From: Doris montereyensis
Taxonomy: Eukaryota > Mollusca > Gastropoda > Nudibranchia > Dorididae
Assembly: GCA_037039925.1 (NCBI GenBank)
Contig: JAXRKP010001038.1
Span: forward strand, 98,501-162,500
Length of the DNA: 64,000 nt
Direction: 5' to 3'
A model generated the notes under the pieces. It was not told where the DNA came from. It worked only from the letters and a program-made list of their open reading frames with translations, and ran no database searches. Positions 46,202 through 58,262 of this stretch are shown here, in pieces; the stretch's first letter is position 1; the number at the start of each line of letters is the position of its first letter. The position numbers and the translations under genes are program-made.

Positions 46202-47256
46202 AAACCTGTTGTTTAGGGTCCTCATCAATTCTTGGCGGCCATTTCGTTTCTTATCGTAGTTTTGTTTTGAGTAAGATCCGAAACCGTCAAATTTGACGGT
46301 TTTTTTTACGACTTTTGTGCCTCTGATTGAACAATCACGGTTATCAAATCTTCGTCAATATTAACCAAGATTTCTACTTTTTTCGACGAAATCGTCCAAA
46401 AATATTAATAAAGATGCCAAGAGGAAGAGCTGCGGCTAATAGTAGAGCAGGCTGTCAACGCATGAAAATTTCTTGACCTGATAGCACCACAGCAAGATCC
46501 CCTGCAATGCCTCCAGTGGCTAGCAAAACGGGGCCTGGGATGTATGTTATAATTGCGGCCTACGATGCACGTTACGGGCATACGCCCAGATAATTGACGG
46601 AGAGCTCTAAATGCAAGCTCGTCGGTCCGGGGGCGGCTCTTTTTTGCCAGGAGCCACCTTCACCTGTGGCAAAACTGATGTACTGCTGGTGCAGAACCTG
46701 TCCCAGCAGGACCTCGCGCACGACGCTTTTAACAAACGAATCCCAGACCATAGTCGATTGGTGTAATTTTCAGGAGATTTGCGTGGAGTGGCTTGCGCAA
46801 AAGACCAGAAATTGGTGAAGAGAGCCCGTCATCGAGATACAATTTTTTTCAAGAGGAAGTACAACAGAGGTCAGGTGAGGACGGTCGCTGGGTGTTTGGA
46901 GGAGTGGAGAGGGGAGAGACGTTGTTTTTGGAGGACAAATCACTGCAACTAGTGACAGCCCTGGTGGAGGAACACATTTAATTTCTGATTCCTGCGTAAC
47001 GGTCGCCTGGGATGTCAGTGGTGGACCCAGAGGAGACACTGGGTGTGGATGAGAGTCAAAGGCTCGTTGACAAGACAATTTATGTGGAGAAATGCTCACA
47101 GAGACAACGAAAGCATCTTTCGTTTTGAAATCGCAGTCAGTACCGACTGCATTAAAGAGCAAGAGTTTCAAATAGATAATCTTAAACGTCTTAGCTCTTT
47201 TCTTCGAGCTATAAAATCCTGAAAAATGACAATGATGGACCCTAAACAACAGGTTT
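46202..47256 (+). mobile_element. IS1595/Merlin-like element with perfect 20-bp TIRs
   Basis: AAACCTGTTGTTTAGGGTCC at 46202-46221 is the exact reverse complement of GGACCCTAAACAACAGGTTT at 47237-47256, and similarity continues a few bases inward (TCATCA/ATCATT). The 1055-bp interval holds a decayed IS1595-type transposase frame. No clear 8-9 bp target duplication was found: GTCAGCAT on the left and CAAAATAT on the right do not match. The exact outer boundary is therefore uncertain by a few bases. Confidence 0.75.
46411..46985 (+). pseudogene. IS1595/ISXO2-like (Merlin) transposase relic
   Basis: Frames combine to MPRGRAAANSRAG, VRGRLFFARSHLHLWQN (typical of the R-x-G-S-F-F-x-x-S segment), ESQTIVDWCNFQEICVEWL (46729-46785) and EEVQQRSGEDGRWVFGGVER (46854-46913). 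The order S-F-F-x-x-S-x-L, (S/T)-x-x-T-(I/V)-V-D-W-x-N-F-x-R/E-x-(I/V)-C, (K)-x-N-R-G...G-R-W-V-F-G-G-V/I-E-R is that of the IS1595-type DDE domain used by Merlin elements; K-Y-N-R-G is readable one frame over at 46856. The C-terminal part (HTN..IE..W) is not recognisable. Heavily frameshifted. Confidence 0.7.
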
Positions 47257-47431
47257 CAAAATATTATTGAGCAAACCTGACAATGTGGGCAGTTCAAATA
47301 AAATTTGAATCGACTTTCAAAGTATCAAAACATTTAAAATACTTAAAACAAACAAAAAATCATTATAAGTATAAAAAGAAAATGGATTTATATAAACCTA
47401 ACATGAATATTGTGACAAAAAATGTAATTTT

Positions 47432-47521
47432 CCCCCAATTGGGGACTACCTAGACACCATGACTACGTGCTCCCCAATTGGGGACTGTAGTCACCATGAC
47501 TATGTGCTCCCCAATTGGGGA
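47432..47521. repeat. ~38-bp tandem repeat with a 12-bp palindrome, three copies
   Basis: CCCCAATTGGGGACTACCTAG or GACTGTAGTC occurs at 47433, 47472 and 47509, separated by CACCATGACTA(C/T)GTGCT. CCCCAATTGGGG is a perfect palindrome in every copy. Confidence 0.9.
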
Positions 47522-47534
47522 CTACCTAGCCTCT

Positions 47535-48350
47535 TCCATATTAAATATATTTAAACAATCTCAAAGATCGGTGTCAGAGAGGATGAATCATTGGATTCTT
47601 AGGAAAACAAAAGTGAAGAAGAGCAAATCTAGAATCTAGATCTATATAGCCTACTGATCTAATAGACTTATCTCTAGATCTATCATCTGGAATCTACAAG
47701 ATCTAAGAAATCTAAATTCTAGATCTATCTAGATTAGAAGATCTAGAATCTAGATCTAGATTAGATCTCAATTTAGAATTTAGATCTAGCTCTGAACTTA
47801 AAGATCTAAGAACTTGCTTGATTCGTTGAAAACATTCCAGCTCTTGATGACACAGCAGGCACCGCGAGAGTTTTTTCATGGCTTTAAGTTTAAAAAAGGT
47901 TTAGAATCTAGATCTAGCTCTCTCCAAGCCTACACCACGCTGGACATGGTGGATTTTCACGGCCATTTAATCGTATGCCCCGTTTCTCAGTTCACTGGGT
48001 TCAGTTCCAACAGTTCCTAGCCCTAGCTCTGAATAATGTGGGCCTGTAATGTTTCTGTTACCAGATGTTTCAAACACGTCTGCCAATTTAAAATTATTTT
48101 TCAAAAACAGATAAATCGTCACATCAATCCTTTAACTTTAATCCATTATGAGCTATTGGCACAATCGTACTTTAGCATCGCCAGGCAGGAAGTATCGAAT
48201 TCGAAAATAGTTAAACGATACTGTTCGCAGTGTATCCTGTCTCACTGAAAAAAGACCGCTATCTCGCTCTCACTCACTGACTCAAGCCAACCGCGATGTA
48301 GGCTAGCCTACCATGATACTGATTTCCCCTCCTCTCACTTCTCACTGGTC
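47535..48350. repeat. Detached piece of the 1.275-kb array
   Basis: AATATATTTAAACAATCTCAAAGATCGGTGTCAGAGAGGATGAAT (47545) and the CTAGAT-rich block to 47800 match the array, as does ACTTTAGCATCGCCAGGCAGGAAGTATCGAA...GTGTATCCTGTCTCACTGA (48170-48250). Between 47810 and 48165 is about 350 bp of sequence not present in the array and not recognised. Confidence 0.8.
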
Positions 48351-48355
48351 ACAAG

Positions 48356-50346
48356 CAGGGCTGCCAGTTTGCACTCAAATTTGGCACTTTTAAAATCTGT
48401 TTGGCACGAAAACAAAATGGTTTGGCAAGTTGGCACTCTTTGGGCACTTTTTGGGTTCTTCCTGTTTCTCTGTGGTTTCGTTTTTAACACACGTGGTTGT
48501 TGTAGGAGTATTTTCCTTAATTAAGTGAGAAATATATTTTATTTTGTGATTAAAGAGACATGGCCTCTAAAAAGAAATGGAAAACTTCATATGACAGCGG
48601 TAGAAAATATCGAAAGGAGTGGGAGGAACAATTCACATGGATGAGGCAATCCAAGGAAGGTTCAGATAAAGCATTTTGTAGATATTGCCATGTGGAGATT
48701 GCAGCACGTACAAACTGTCTTGGGGTACATGAAGGGACCGACAAACATAAACTCAAAGCCCCATCCAAAAACATAAATTCTCTTGCTCAAATGGATGCCC
48801 ATGTTTAGAAAACAGTTAGAAAAAAAGGAGGATGAATTGACAAAAGAAAAAAAAAAGAAATGAACCTAGATATCGCAGTGTTTGTGGCATGCCATACAGC
48901 AATCAAAACTGTGGATCATCTTGGCCATGTTGTAAGGAAACATGGTGAAGGAAGTTCGATAGGGAAGATGAAAATGGGAACAACAAAATGTAGTGCTTTA
49001 ATAAACCGTGTAATAGCGCCTACTTTGAAAGAGGAACTGAAAGAAGACATCCATGGCAAACGGCATGTTGTGATGATAGATGAATCAACAGATGTATCAA
49101 TTCAAAAGCTTTTATGCATCACCGATTCGTATATTCATGATACAGAGGAGTACAGTGTGCGTTTCTTGGGCTGGAAACAAATGCTCAATCAGCCTTTGAA
49201 ACACTGGAAAAGGAGTCAGAAGGCTTTGAGTATGCTTGATGAAGCATTTTCACAGGTAGAGAAGAGACTGCGCCTTCCATCAAAGTATTTGAAGGACTGA
49301 GTGTTTTGAGCCCACAAAAAAAATGTGAACCAAGTTGAGAGAGCCAGTTTCAAAGACTTGCCATTCAGGTTTTTGATGGGCGACAACCTGTCAACTATTG
49401 AAGAGCAGTACAGAAAAATATATCTTGTTGACTGGACAGATGAACCTGCCTTCAAAAATGCTAACCTACCAAGTGATGAAGAACTCTTCTGGAAGGGAGT
49501 CAGAAAGACACAAGGTTTTAAAGAGCTTGCTGATTATGCCCTCACATGTCTTGCTACACCAACTAGCTATGCTTCAATAGAAAGAATATTTTCACTGGTG
49601 ACCTCAACAAAGACAAAATTTAGAAATAGAATGAGCTCTTCCACCCTTGAACTTGATGCAATCATACGAATCAAATCATACCTGTTTCTCAAAGATCAGT
49701 GTTGTGTGAATGTCAAGGCAACAGAAAGAATATTTCAACTGTGCACTACTGACATAATGTACCCAACAAAAGAAACCTCATCAGGTGCCCCAAGCTCAAC
49801 CACTGAACTGATTGATGATAGGGATGATTGGCTTGTCATGAATGAATCACAAGAGGGGATGTGGGCAATGCAATTAAGCCATTTAAAGAGTGAATTTGCC
49901 TTTTGCGGATGTCCAAGAGAGATAATCCTGCAAATCAATTTATTTTGAATTAAATTAGACGATTAGAGTTTGAAATTTGTTTTATTCAATATTGAGGATT
50001 TTCAAGTGAAAAAATACTCATACTATTATTATTTTTTGTTAACCAAATGCTGACGCTCACTTGCATGTGGATTGCTTTGTATGAACATGGTTACTTGACC
50101 ATTCACTTATAATAGTCACTAAGAGGATCGGATTTTATCAGAGGCTCTAAAGTATAAAAGAAACAACATAGATCAACATCGGGTAAGTCAGCATTTTATG
50201 TATTCTATGTTTAACATTATTATTTTCATTTTTGTGTAAACTTTTACGCTAAAAATCGATTGTTTAAGGTTTGGCAAGTTTTTAAGGCATTTGGCAAGTT
50301 TTCATGACTGATTTGGCAAGTTGCTCTGAAAAAACTGGCAACCCTG
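48356..50346 (+). mobile_element. hAT element, copy 2, TIRs plus 8-bp TSD
   Basis: The left end CAGGGCTGCCAGTTTGCACTC and right end ...AAAAACTGGCAACCCTG (to 50346) form a CAGGG(T/C)TGCCAGTTT terminal repeat. The flanks are GTCACAAG (48348-48355) and TTCACAAG (50347-50354), 7 of 8 identical. The element shares about 95 percent sequence with copy 1 over the 5' half. It is inserted in a detached piece of the satellite: the right flank CACAAGCCTCC corresponds to CACAGGCCTCC of the array unit. Confidence 0.9.
48560..49948 (+). pseudogene. hAT transposase relic (copy 2) with hATC domain
   Basis: The intact start MASKKKWKTSYDSGRKYRKE opens the BED-like finger FCRYCHVEIAARTNC...HEGTDKH. A frame break at about 48805 is followed by VVMIDESTDVSIQKLLCITD near 49068-49127. 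Then there is an internal deletion near 49210: the sequence jumps from the RSQKALSM region to a segment lying downstream of the FANDG and CHSLAL blocks, which are absent. The C-terminal hATC dimerisation domain is present: GFKELADYALTCLATPTSYA, SIERIFSLVTSTKTKFRNRM, ELDAIIRIKSYL (49509-49683). So copy 1 keeps the middle and loses the C-terminus, and copy 2 the reverse. A stop at 49298 also breaks it. Confidence 0.88.
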
Positions 50347-50864
50347 TTCACAAGCCTCCATGGCCGAGTCTGAAAAAAGAAATATTGACATGACCGTTGG
50401 ACACGTGGCGGTGCTATCTCTCATCAATCTCGCCTCTCCGCGAGGCCTACCCCTACCTGTTCTGTGGTCCCATCTTCTCCAGGCCTAGCTCCGGGAATGA
50501 GACTTGAGATACATTTTACTTATTATTAGATTTCCATAGCTTATCCTGAGGAGGGAGTGGGGAAGATGTACTGCATTAAAAGAAACAGTGTTCCTATGTC
50601 GATATTTGAATACATTTATACTCCTTGTGTTTGCTTTCTTCAAAATAGCTGATCAACGCAATTCTTGTTTCCTGATGCAGGCGAATAATAATACTATTAA
50701 TTTATCATTTCACCTTCTTATTGGTTCTGTTTCTCAGTTTTATCCTCTTCTTGGTAAAATTATGGGGGGTTTCAGGGGGGGGGGCTTGCAAAACAAATAA
50801 AACAAACAGAAAGTCCCGCTCTTGTGTTTCCAAGTCGTCTTCCCAAATCAATCGTCGCCATATT
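50347..50864. other. No recognised gene
   Basis: About 500 bp between the hAT right end and the next satellite piece. It includes a GGGGGGTTTCAGGGGGGGGGG run at 50763-50785. No family resemblance. Confidence 0.5.
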
Positions 50865-51340
50865 ATTACTCCCGCTTTAGCACCGCCGCCGTGTACTTCC
50901 TACCATTCGGCCTCTGGTCAGCGGTGCTAAAGTGGGAGTAATAATATAATAGGGCAACGACTGGAGAACACACACATGTGAGAGTAATAGTAATAGTAAG
51001 ACGTCTTGAAGTCCCGCTTGCCTGAGCCAAGTCGTCACCCTATACTATTATCATACTCCCACTTTAGCACCGCCGCAGTGTATTTTTGGCTTCATTTACT
51101 ATGGTCAGCGGCGAAGACGGTCAGCGGTGTTCAAGTGGGAGTAACAATAGGGCGACGACTGGACAACTACACACGTAAAAGTGAGAGGCACTTCATAGCA
51201 CGTCGCGCAACGCTCTGTCGATCGAGGAGCATGAGCATGAGAGAGAGATATCAGGACCAAGCCCAGTATCGAGCATAAACCGGGTTTGTAATCGTGTTCG
51301 ACGTTAAATATTGCGTTTCTCAAGTGCGACTATCCTATAA
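50865..51340. repeat. Second detached array piece with the hairpin
   Basis: Contains TATTATTACTCCCGCTTTAGCACCGCCGCCGTG (inverted arm), GGTCAGCGGTGCTAAAGTGGGAGTAATAATA (direct arm) and the hairpin pair GACGTCTTGAAGTCCCGCTTGCC...AAGTCGTCACCC (51000-51045). TCGATCGAGGAGCATGAG...GTTAAATATTGCG follows up to 51315. Rearranged relative to the 10.6-17 kb units. Confidence 0.85.
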
Positions 51341-51364
51341 TAAATATAATAATAATAGAAATAG

Positions 51365-51413
<49 letters not shown>

Positions 51414-51433
51414 TAATAATAATAAAAATATAT

Positions 51434-51466
<33 letters not shown>

Positions 51467-51475
51467 TACATTCTT
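51341..51475. repeat. (AAT)n microsatellite
   Basis: About 130 bp of AAT/ATA repeats with few interruptions. Confidence 0.95.
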
Positions 51476-51621
51476 ACAAGATAAATGAATTAAGTGTTAC
51501 CAGATGGCCGTTAGGTTATGTCAGTGTTACCAGATGACTGATCAGAAGTGAAGGTAATGACACAAAATAATATGAAAGGCCCATAGGAACAAAGACGAGA
51601 CCTCTGCGTCGGCACCCATCG

Positions 51622-51800
51622 CCTCGTCAGCGTCAACTGACAGGGGCGTGTGTAAGTTTAAGTGTGTTGGGGAACGTTAAACATGTCAGTGTCAGCTGAC
51701 AGGGGCGTGTGTAAGTTTAAGTGTGTTGGGGAACGTTAAACATGTCAGTGTCAGCCTACATGGGCGTGTGTAAGTGTGTTGGGCAATGTTTAACATGTCT
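51622..51800. repeat. ~65-bp tandem repeat, three copies
   Basis: GTCAG(C/T)GTCA(A/G)CTGACAGGGGCGTGTGTAAGTTTAAGTGTGTTGGGGAACGTTAAACAT occurs at about 51627, 51690 and, shortened (CAGCCTACATGGGC), 51748. It directly abuts the AT-rich gene block. Confidence 0.85.
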
Positions 51801-51803
51801 GTT

Positions 51804-51938
51804 TTACAACTTCTTCCTTTTTATATTCCGCACCAATGCTTTCTGATATAAATCTATTTTTAAATCCCTTGTTGTTTTTAAATATTCAGCAACTAATTCA
51901 TCGCGATTCTTAGCAGATACATTTTTTATGAAAGGCAT
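51804..51938 (-). CDS. Small ORF in virus-like AT-rich block (gene C)
   Basis: An uninterrupted 44-codon frame on the minus strand: MPFIKNVSAKNRDELVAEYL, KTTRDLKIDLYQKALVRNIK, RKKL-stop. It is Lys/Arg-rich with an amphipathic, probably helical centre. It begins only 10 bp after the stop of gene B. The opening (MP-hydrophobic-KN-x-S/N-A-K-x-(K/R)-D-x-L-(V/I)-x-E-Y-L) resembles the N-terminus of small uncharacterised proteins I recall from cnidarian and mollusc contigs, where they neighbour gene-B-like proteins and are longer. The last 10-15 codons may therefore be out of the original frame. Function unknown. That these are Polinton- or virus-derived is inference from layout and composition. 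Confidence 0.4.
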   Translation of the reverse strand: MPFIKNVSAKNRDELVAEYLKTTRDLKIDLYQKALVRNIKRKKL

Positions 51939-51948
51939 TTTAATTACA

Positions 51949-52639
51949 TTATTTTTTATTAAGTTTATTCATCTTATCATTAATTGGTTTTAACAATGAT
52001 TCTTTTAATTCATTTTTTCCTTTTTGTTTGATGTTTTCTTCTTCTAATTTATTATTCTTATTTCTTCGAATATCTTCTACAAAATTGATAATGAGTTTGT
52101 TCTTTTAAAATTAAATCAAATTCTTTATTTGAAATATGATTATTATTTAATGCTTTAGATAATAATGATTGAACAGTATTTAATTTATTTTGACTTAGAC
52201 TATATATGTATCACGATGCTTTTGTTCTTCAATTTTAAAATTCTTAATTAATTTATTTGTATTAATACTTAATACACCTGCACCGGCAGACACACCACCT
52301 AAAATAACTGATGCTGGAATTAGAGCTACTGTTGCTAAAGTTGAAATACTTGCACCCCCGGATGCAGTAGAAACGGCATTTAATCCATAATTTGTATAAT
52401 GTAAAGCATTATTTGCTTTCGAATATTTCTTACTTAAACTTCTTCTAATTTCACTATTTCTTTCTAACTCATTCTAACTCATTCTTAATAATATCTTTAA
52501 CATGTTCTAATCTAATATTTGAAATATAGCTTGCATCATTATCATGTTTTATATCTACATAAATATTATCATCGATAGGCGGGGCAGATGGTTCTTTAGA
52601 TAAGCGAGGATATATCTTTTCGACTTCGATTTCATCCAT
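51949..52639 (-). pseudogene. Membrane-type protein of virus-like AT-rich block (gene B)
   Basis: The minus-strand ATG at 52639 opens MDEIEVEKIYPRLSKEPSAP, including a PSAP late-domain-like motif at residues 17-20. It continues PIDDNIYVDIKHDNDASYIS. After a frameshift near 52470 comes NSEIRRSLSKKYSKANNALH, then a Gly/Ala/Ser-rich hydrophobic stretch (STASGGASISTLATVALIPA, SVILGGVSAGAGVLSI), likely one or two membrane helices. A short basic stretch and KLNTVQSLLSKALNNNHISN, KEFDLILKE follow, like a helix-loop-helix S-D/N-x-E-F-x-x-I-L repeat. Another frameshift gives NFVEDIRRNKNNKLEEENIK, ending LNKK-stop. The layout (YP-x-L start, PSAPP, glycine-rich hydrophobic segment, LNTI..ISKAL..ISDEEF) matches a family of uncharacterised invertebrate proteins. 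At least three lesions. Function unknown. Confidence 0.5.
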
Positions 52640-52666
52640 TTTTATTAAAGAAACAATAAATACATT

Positions 52667-52882
52667 AAAATTAAAATAGAATATTTAAAAAAGGAATATC
52701 TTTAACTACATCACCTATCACGCCACTCCCATCATAATTAAAATTAAAATAGAATATTTAAAAAAGGACTATCTTTAACTAAATCACTATCACACCACTC
52801 CCATCATAATTAAAATTAAAATAGAATATTTAAAAAAGGAATATCTTTAACTAAATCACATATAACGCCACTCCCATCATAC
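52667..52882. repeat. 72-bp tandem repeat iterating the 3' end of gene A
   Basis: AAATTAAAATAGAATATTTAAAAAAGGA(A/C)TATCTTTAACTA(C/A)ATCAC...CACTCCCATCATAATT begins near 52667, 52741 and 52813. On the minus strand each unit encodes YDGSG(V)...KDIPFLNILF-stop, i.e. the terminal about 20 codons of gene A with its stop codon. Confidence 0.85.
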
Positions 52883-53045
52883 CGGTCATTGCCGGCGTTA
52901 CTTAAAAAGATGCCATCACCTTTCGTTTCTAATTTTGGAATTTGTTTTCAGCTAAGATATAGCCCCGCACCATGATTTTTAATTTTTACAATATTTCCAT
53001 TACGTTTAAATAGAATCCATTCCCTAATATCTTATTAACGAAAAG
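52816..53045 (-). pseudogene. C-terminal fragment of a Gly-rich protein (gene A)
   Basis: On the minus strand the frame reads EWILFKRNGNIVKIKNHGAG, LYLS, one stop, KQIPKLETKGDGIFLSNAGN, DRYDGSGVICDLVKDIPFLN, ILF-stop. G-x-G-L-Y-L...G-D-G-I/L-F-L...Y-D-G-x-G-(V/L)...P-F-x-N-I-(P/L)-x-L is a C-terminal pattern I recall from small invertebrate-genome proteins of unknown function. It lies upstream of gene B on the same strand, separated by iterated copies of its own 3' end. Partial, one internal stop, 5' part not found. Confidence 0.4.
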
Positions 53046-55142
<2,097 letters not shown>

Positions 55143-55205
55143 AGGGTGAGATATTAGTAGACTACGCCTATTACCGGTACATGAATTTTTTTTTTTAAGG
55201 TGGCG

Positions 55206-55308
55206 TATTAGTATTATTTTAGTGTTAGTATTATTTTAGTGTTAGTATTATTTTAATGTTAGTATTATTTTAGTGTTAGTATTATTTTAGTGTTAGTATT
55301 ATTTCAGC
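55206..55308. repeat. 17-18-bp tandem repeat, six copies
   Basis: TTAGTATTATTTTAGTG repeated head to tail, one copy with TTTTAATG and the last with TTTCAG. Confidence 0.9.
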
Positions 55309-55521
55309 GAGAGAGAGACACACTCTTGATTGAAAGTTGAGCGTTTGAATTCGGAAATGAAGCTACTTTGATTTGGGTGTAACTAATATTATCGGAAACC
55401 GAGTCAAACTGTGGGCTGTTGGTCGGTGTTAGTGGTAGGTTCTTCTTCTTTCTTTAGTCTTTTTTCTTCTTCTTCTTTCATTGTGTTGTTTTCTCTTAAT
55501 TCGCCTAAGCTCGACATAAAT

Positions 55522-55750
55522 ATGGTGGACGAGGTCAAATTCAATGAAAGAAACAAACAAATTATTGAGTTGACACGCACTCCCTCTGGCAATCCCTCTA
55601 GTCAATCCCTCTAGCAATTCATTTAGTCAAGCAATTCTAGCAATCCCTCTAGCAATCCCTCTAGCAATCCCTCTAGAGCAATCCCTCTAGCAATCCCTCT
55701 AGCAATCCCTCTAGCAATCCCTCTAGCAATCCCTCTAGCAATCCCGATAT
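55522..55750 (+). repeat. 12-bp coding-like repeat (NPSS) after a short ORF
   Basis: The ATG at 55522 opens MVDEVKFNERNKQIIELTRT and continues PSGNPSS, then stops. CAATCCCTCTAG is then repeated about 11 times to 55745 with small gaps. Twelve bases is four codons (Asn-Pro-Ser-Ser), and the ORF enters the array in that frame, so the repeat may have expanded in a coding exon. The protein is not recognised. Confidence 0.55.
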
Positions 55751-56559
55751 AAAGTAGTCGAGTCAATATTATTTAGTCAAGATTCTGTGACTGTGAGTAA
55801 TAACTTAACTAGTATTATTTGAAGGAAAACTAAATTTAGGTATTTTTATAACAATAACAGTCATCATGAAGAAAATTGATAAACTGGATGATCAGTAGAT
55901 TAAAACAAAATTGTTTATTGTTTTGGAATTTTTTTTATTATTTATTTGTTTATTTTTTTGCTGGATGAGAATGGTTTTGTACAGTTGAGATAACAGATAT
56001 TAAAAATGCAACACCTTGGTGTGGTGTCATATAGTTGGGATATGCCCTTTGATCTTCAAAAGATTAACATGTCTGGTATCGGATATTATTTCAAATTAAG
56101 AAGACGGTCACTATTCTTTAAACATGTAAATGATTTAAATTCCCTTATTACCACACAATTTAAGTCCATATTTATGCTTTTATTCAATTAAAAACAAGAC
56201 GAGTATTCAACGTTTCTGTTTCCATGCATGATATCCTGGGTGGGAAGGTGTAGCGTGGGACGGGCGGTCTTTGGTGGTTTGTTGCAACACCGACACTTTC
56301 CATCTATTTTTTGGTTTCCTCCGTTATCGTCACTGATCATAGTCTTGGAAAATGTCATTGTTGCATGAAACAATCTTGGAAAACTCTTGGAATTTTGTTT
56401 CTGAAAATGAGTCAACAGACTATGTAACACCATCATGAATTTCAATTGCAAGACAGGGGGTCATCGTTTGGCCGTTCCCAAGTTGTCAACGAGGAGAGCC
56501 CACATGGCAAGAGACCAGCTACCTGTTTAACATCTTTTTCTATGCTTTTCTCTTACACC
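55751..56559. other. No recognised gene
   Basis: AT-rich DNA without family resemblance or repeats of note. Confidence 0.5.
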
Positions 56560-58262
56560 ATGAACTCAGGCACGCGCCACTATGGTGTGCGTCCGAGTTC
56601 ATTGTGTTAGATTGACGTGTCCCAGAACTTCCGCCACCATGGTGTATGTCCGAGTTCATTGTGTTAGATTGACGTGTCCCAGAACTTCCGCCACCATGGT
56701 GTGTGTCCGAGTTCATTGTGTTAGATTGACGTGTCCCAGAACTTCCGCCACCATGGTGTGTGTCCGAGTTCATTGTGTTAGATTGACGTGTCCCAAGACC
56801 TCCCGCCACCATGGTGTGTGTCCGAGTTCATTGTGTTAGATTGACGTGTCCCAGAACTCCCGCCACCATGGTGTGTGTCCGAGTTCATTGTGTCAGATTG
56901 ACGTGTCCCAAAACTTCGCCACCATGGCATGTGTCCGGGTTCATTGTGTCAGATTGACGTGTCTCAAAACATCTGCCACCATAGTGTGTGTCCGAGTTCA
57001 TTGTGTCAGATTGACGTGTCTCAAAACGTCCGCCACCATGGTGTGTGTCCGAGTTCATTGTGTCAGATTGACGTGTCCCAGAACTTCCGCCACCATGGTG
57101 TGTGTCCGAGTTCATTGTGTCAGATTGACGTGTCCCAGAACTCCCGCCACCATGGTGTGTGTCCGAGTTCATTGTGTTAGATTGAGGTGTCCCAGAACTC
57201 CCGCCACCATGGGTGTGTCCGAGTTCATTGTGTCAGATTGACGTGTCCCAGAACTCCGCCACCATGGTGTGTGTCCGAGTTCATTGTGTCAGATTGACGT
57301 GTCCCAAAACATCCGCCACCATAGTGTGTGTCCGAGTTCATTGTCAGATTGACGTGTCCCAAAACGTCCGCCACCATGGTGTGTGTCCGAGTTCATTGTG
57401 TCAGATTGACGTGTTCCAAAAACTTCCACCACCATGGTGTGTGTCCGAGTTCATTGTGTCAGATTGACGTGTCCGAAAACGTCTGCCACCATAGTGTGTG
57501 TCTGAGTTCATTGTGTCAGATTGACGTGTTCCAAAAACTTCCGCCACCATGGGTGTGTGTCCGAGTTCATTGTGTCAGATTGACGTGTCCGAAAACGTCT
57601 GCCACCATAGTGTGTGTCAGATTGAGTTCATTGTGTTGGATTGACGTGTTCCGAGTTCATTGTGAAAACTCCCGCCACCATGGCGTGTGTCCGAGTTCAT
57701 TGTGTCAGATTGACGTGTTCCAAAACGTCCGCCACCATGGTGTGTGTCCGAGTTCATTGTGTCAGATTGACGTGTTCCAAAACCTCCGCCACCATGGCGT
57801 GTGTCCGAGTTCATTGCGTTAGATTGACGTGTCCCAAAACGTCCGCCACCATAGTGTGTGTCCGAGTTCATTGTGTCAGATTGACGTGTCCCAAAACGTC
57901 CGCCACCATGGTGTGTGTCCGAGTTCATTGTGTCAGATTGACGTGTTCCAAAACGTCCGCCACCATGGTGTGTGTCAGAGTTCATTGATTGTCAGATTGA
58001 CGTGTCAGAGTTCATTGTGTCAAAACTCAGAACCGCCACCATGGTGTGTGTCCGAGTTCATTGTGTCAGATTGACGTGTCCCAGAACTTCCGCCACCAAA
58101 GTCCGAGTGTGTCTGAGTTCATTGTGTTAGATTGACGTGTCCCAAAACTTCCGCCACCATGGCATGTGTCCGAGTTCATTGTGTCAGATTGACGTGTCCG
58201 AAAACTTGCGCCACCATGGTGTGTGTCCGAGTTCATTGTCAGATTGACGTGTCCCAAAACTT
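56560..58262. repeat. 57-bp minisatellite, ~29 copies
   Basis: The unit is CCGCCACCATGGTGTGTGTCCGAGTTCATTGTGT(T/C)AGATTGACGTGTCCCA(G/A)AACTT. Neighbouring units differ at a few sites and by occasional 1-3 base indels, with rearranged partial units near 57615-57665 and 57990-58030. 57 bp is 19 codons, so both strands stay open for many units: plus MVCVRVHCVRLTCPRTSAT, minus MNSDTHHGGGSSGTRQSNT. Every unit holds a near-perfect GCCACCATGG. Confidence 0.95.
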
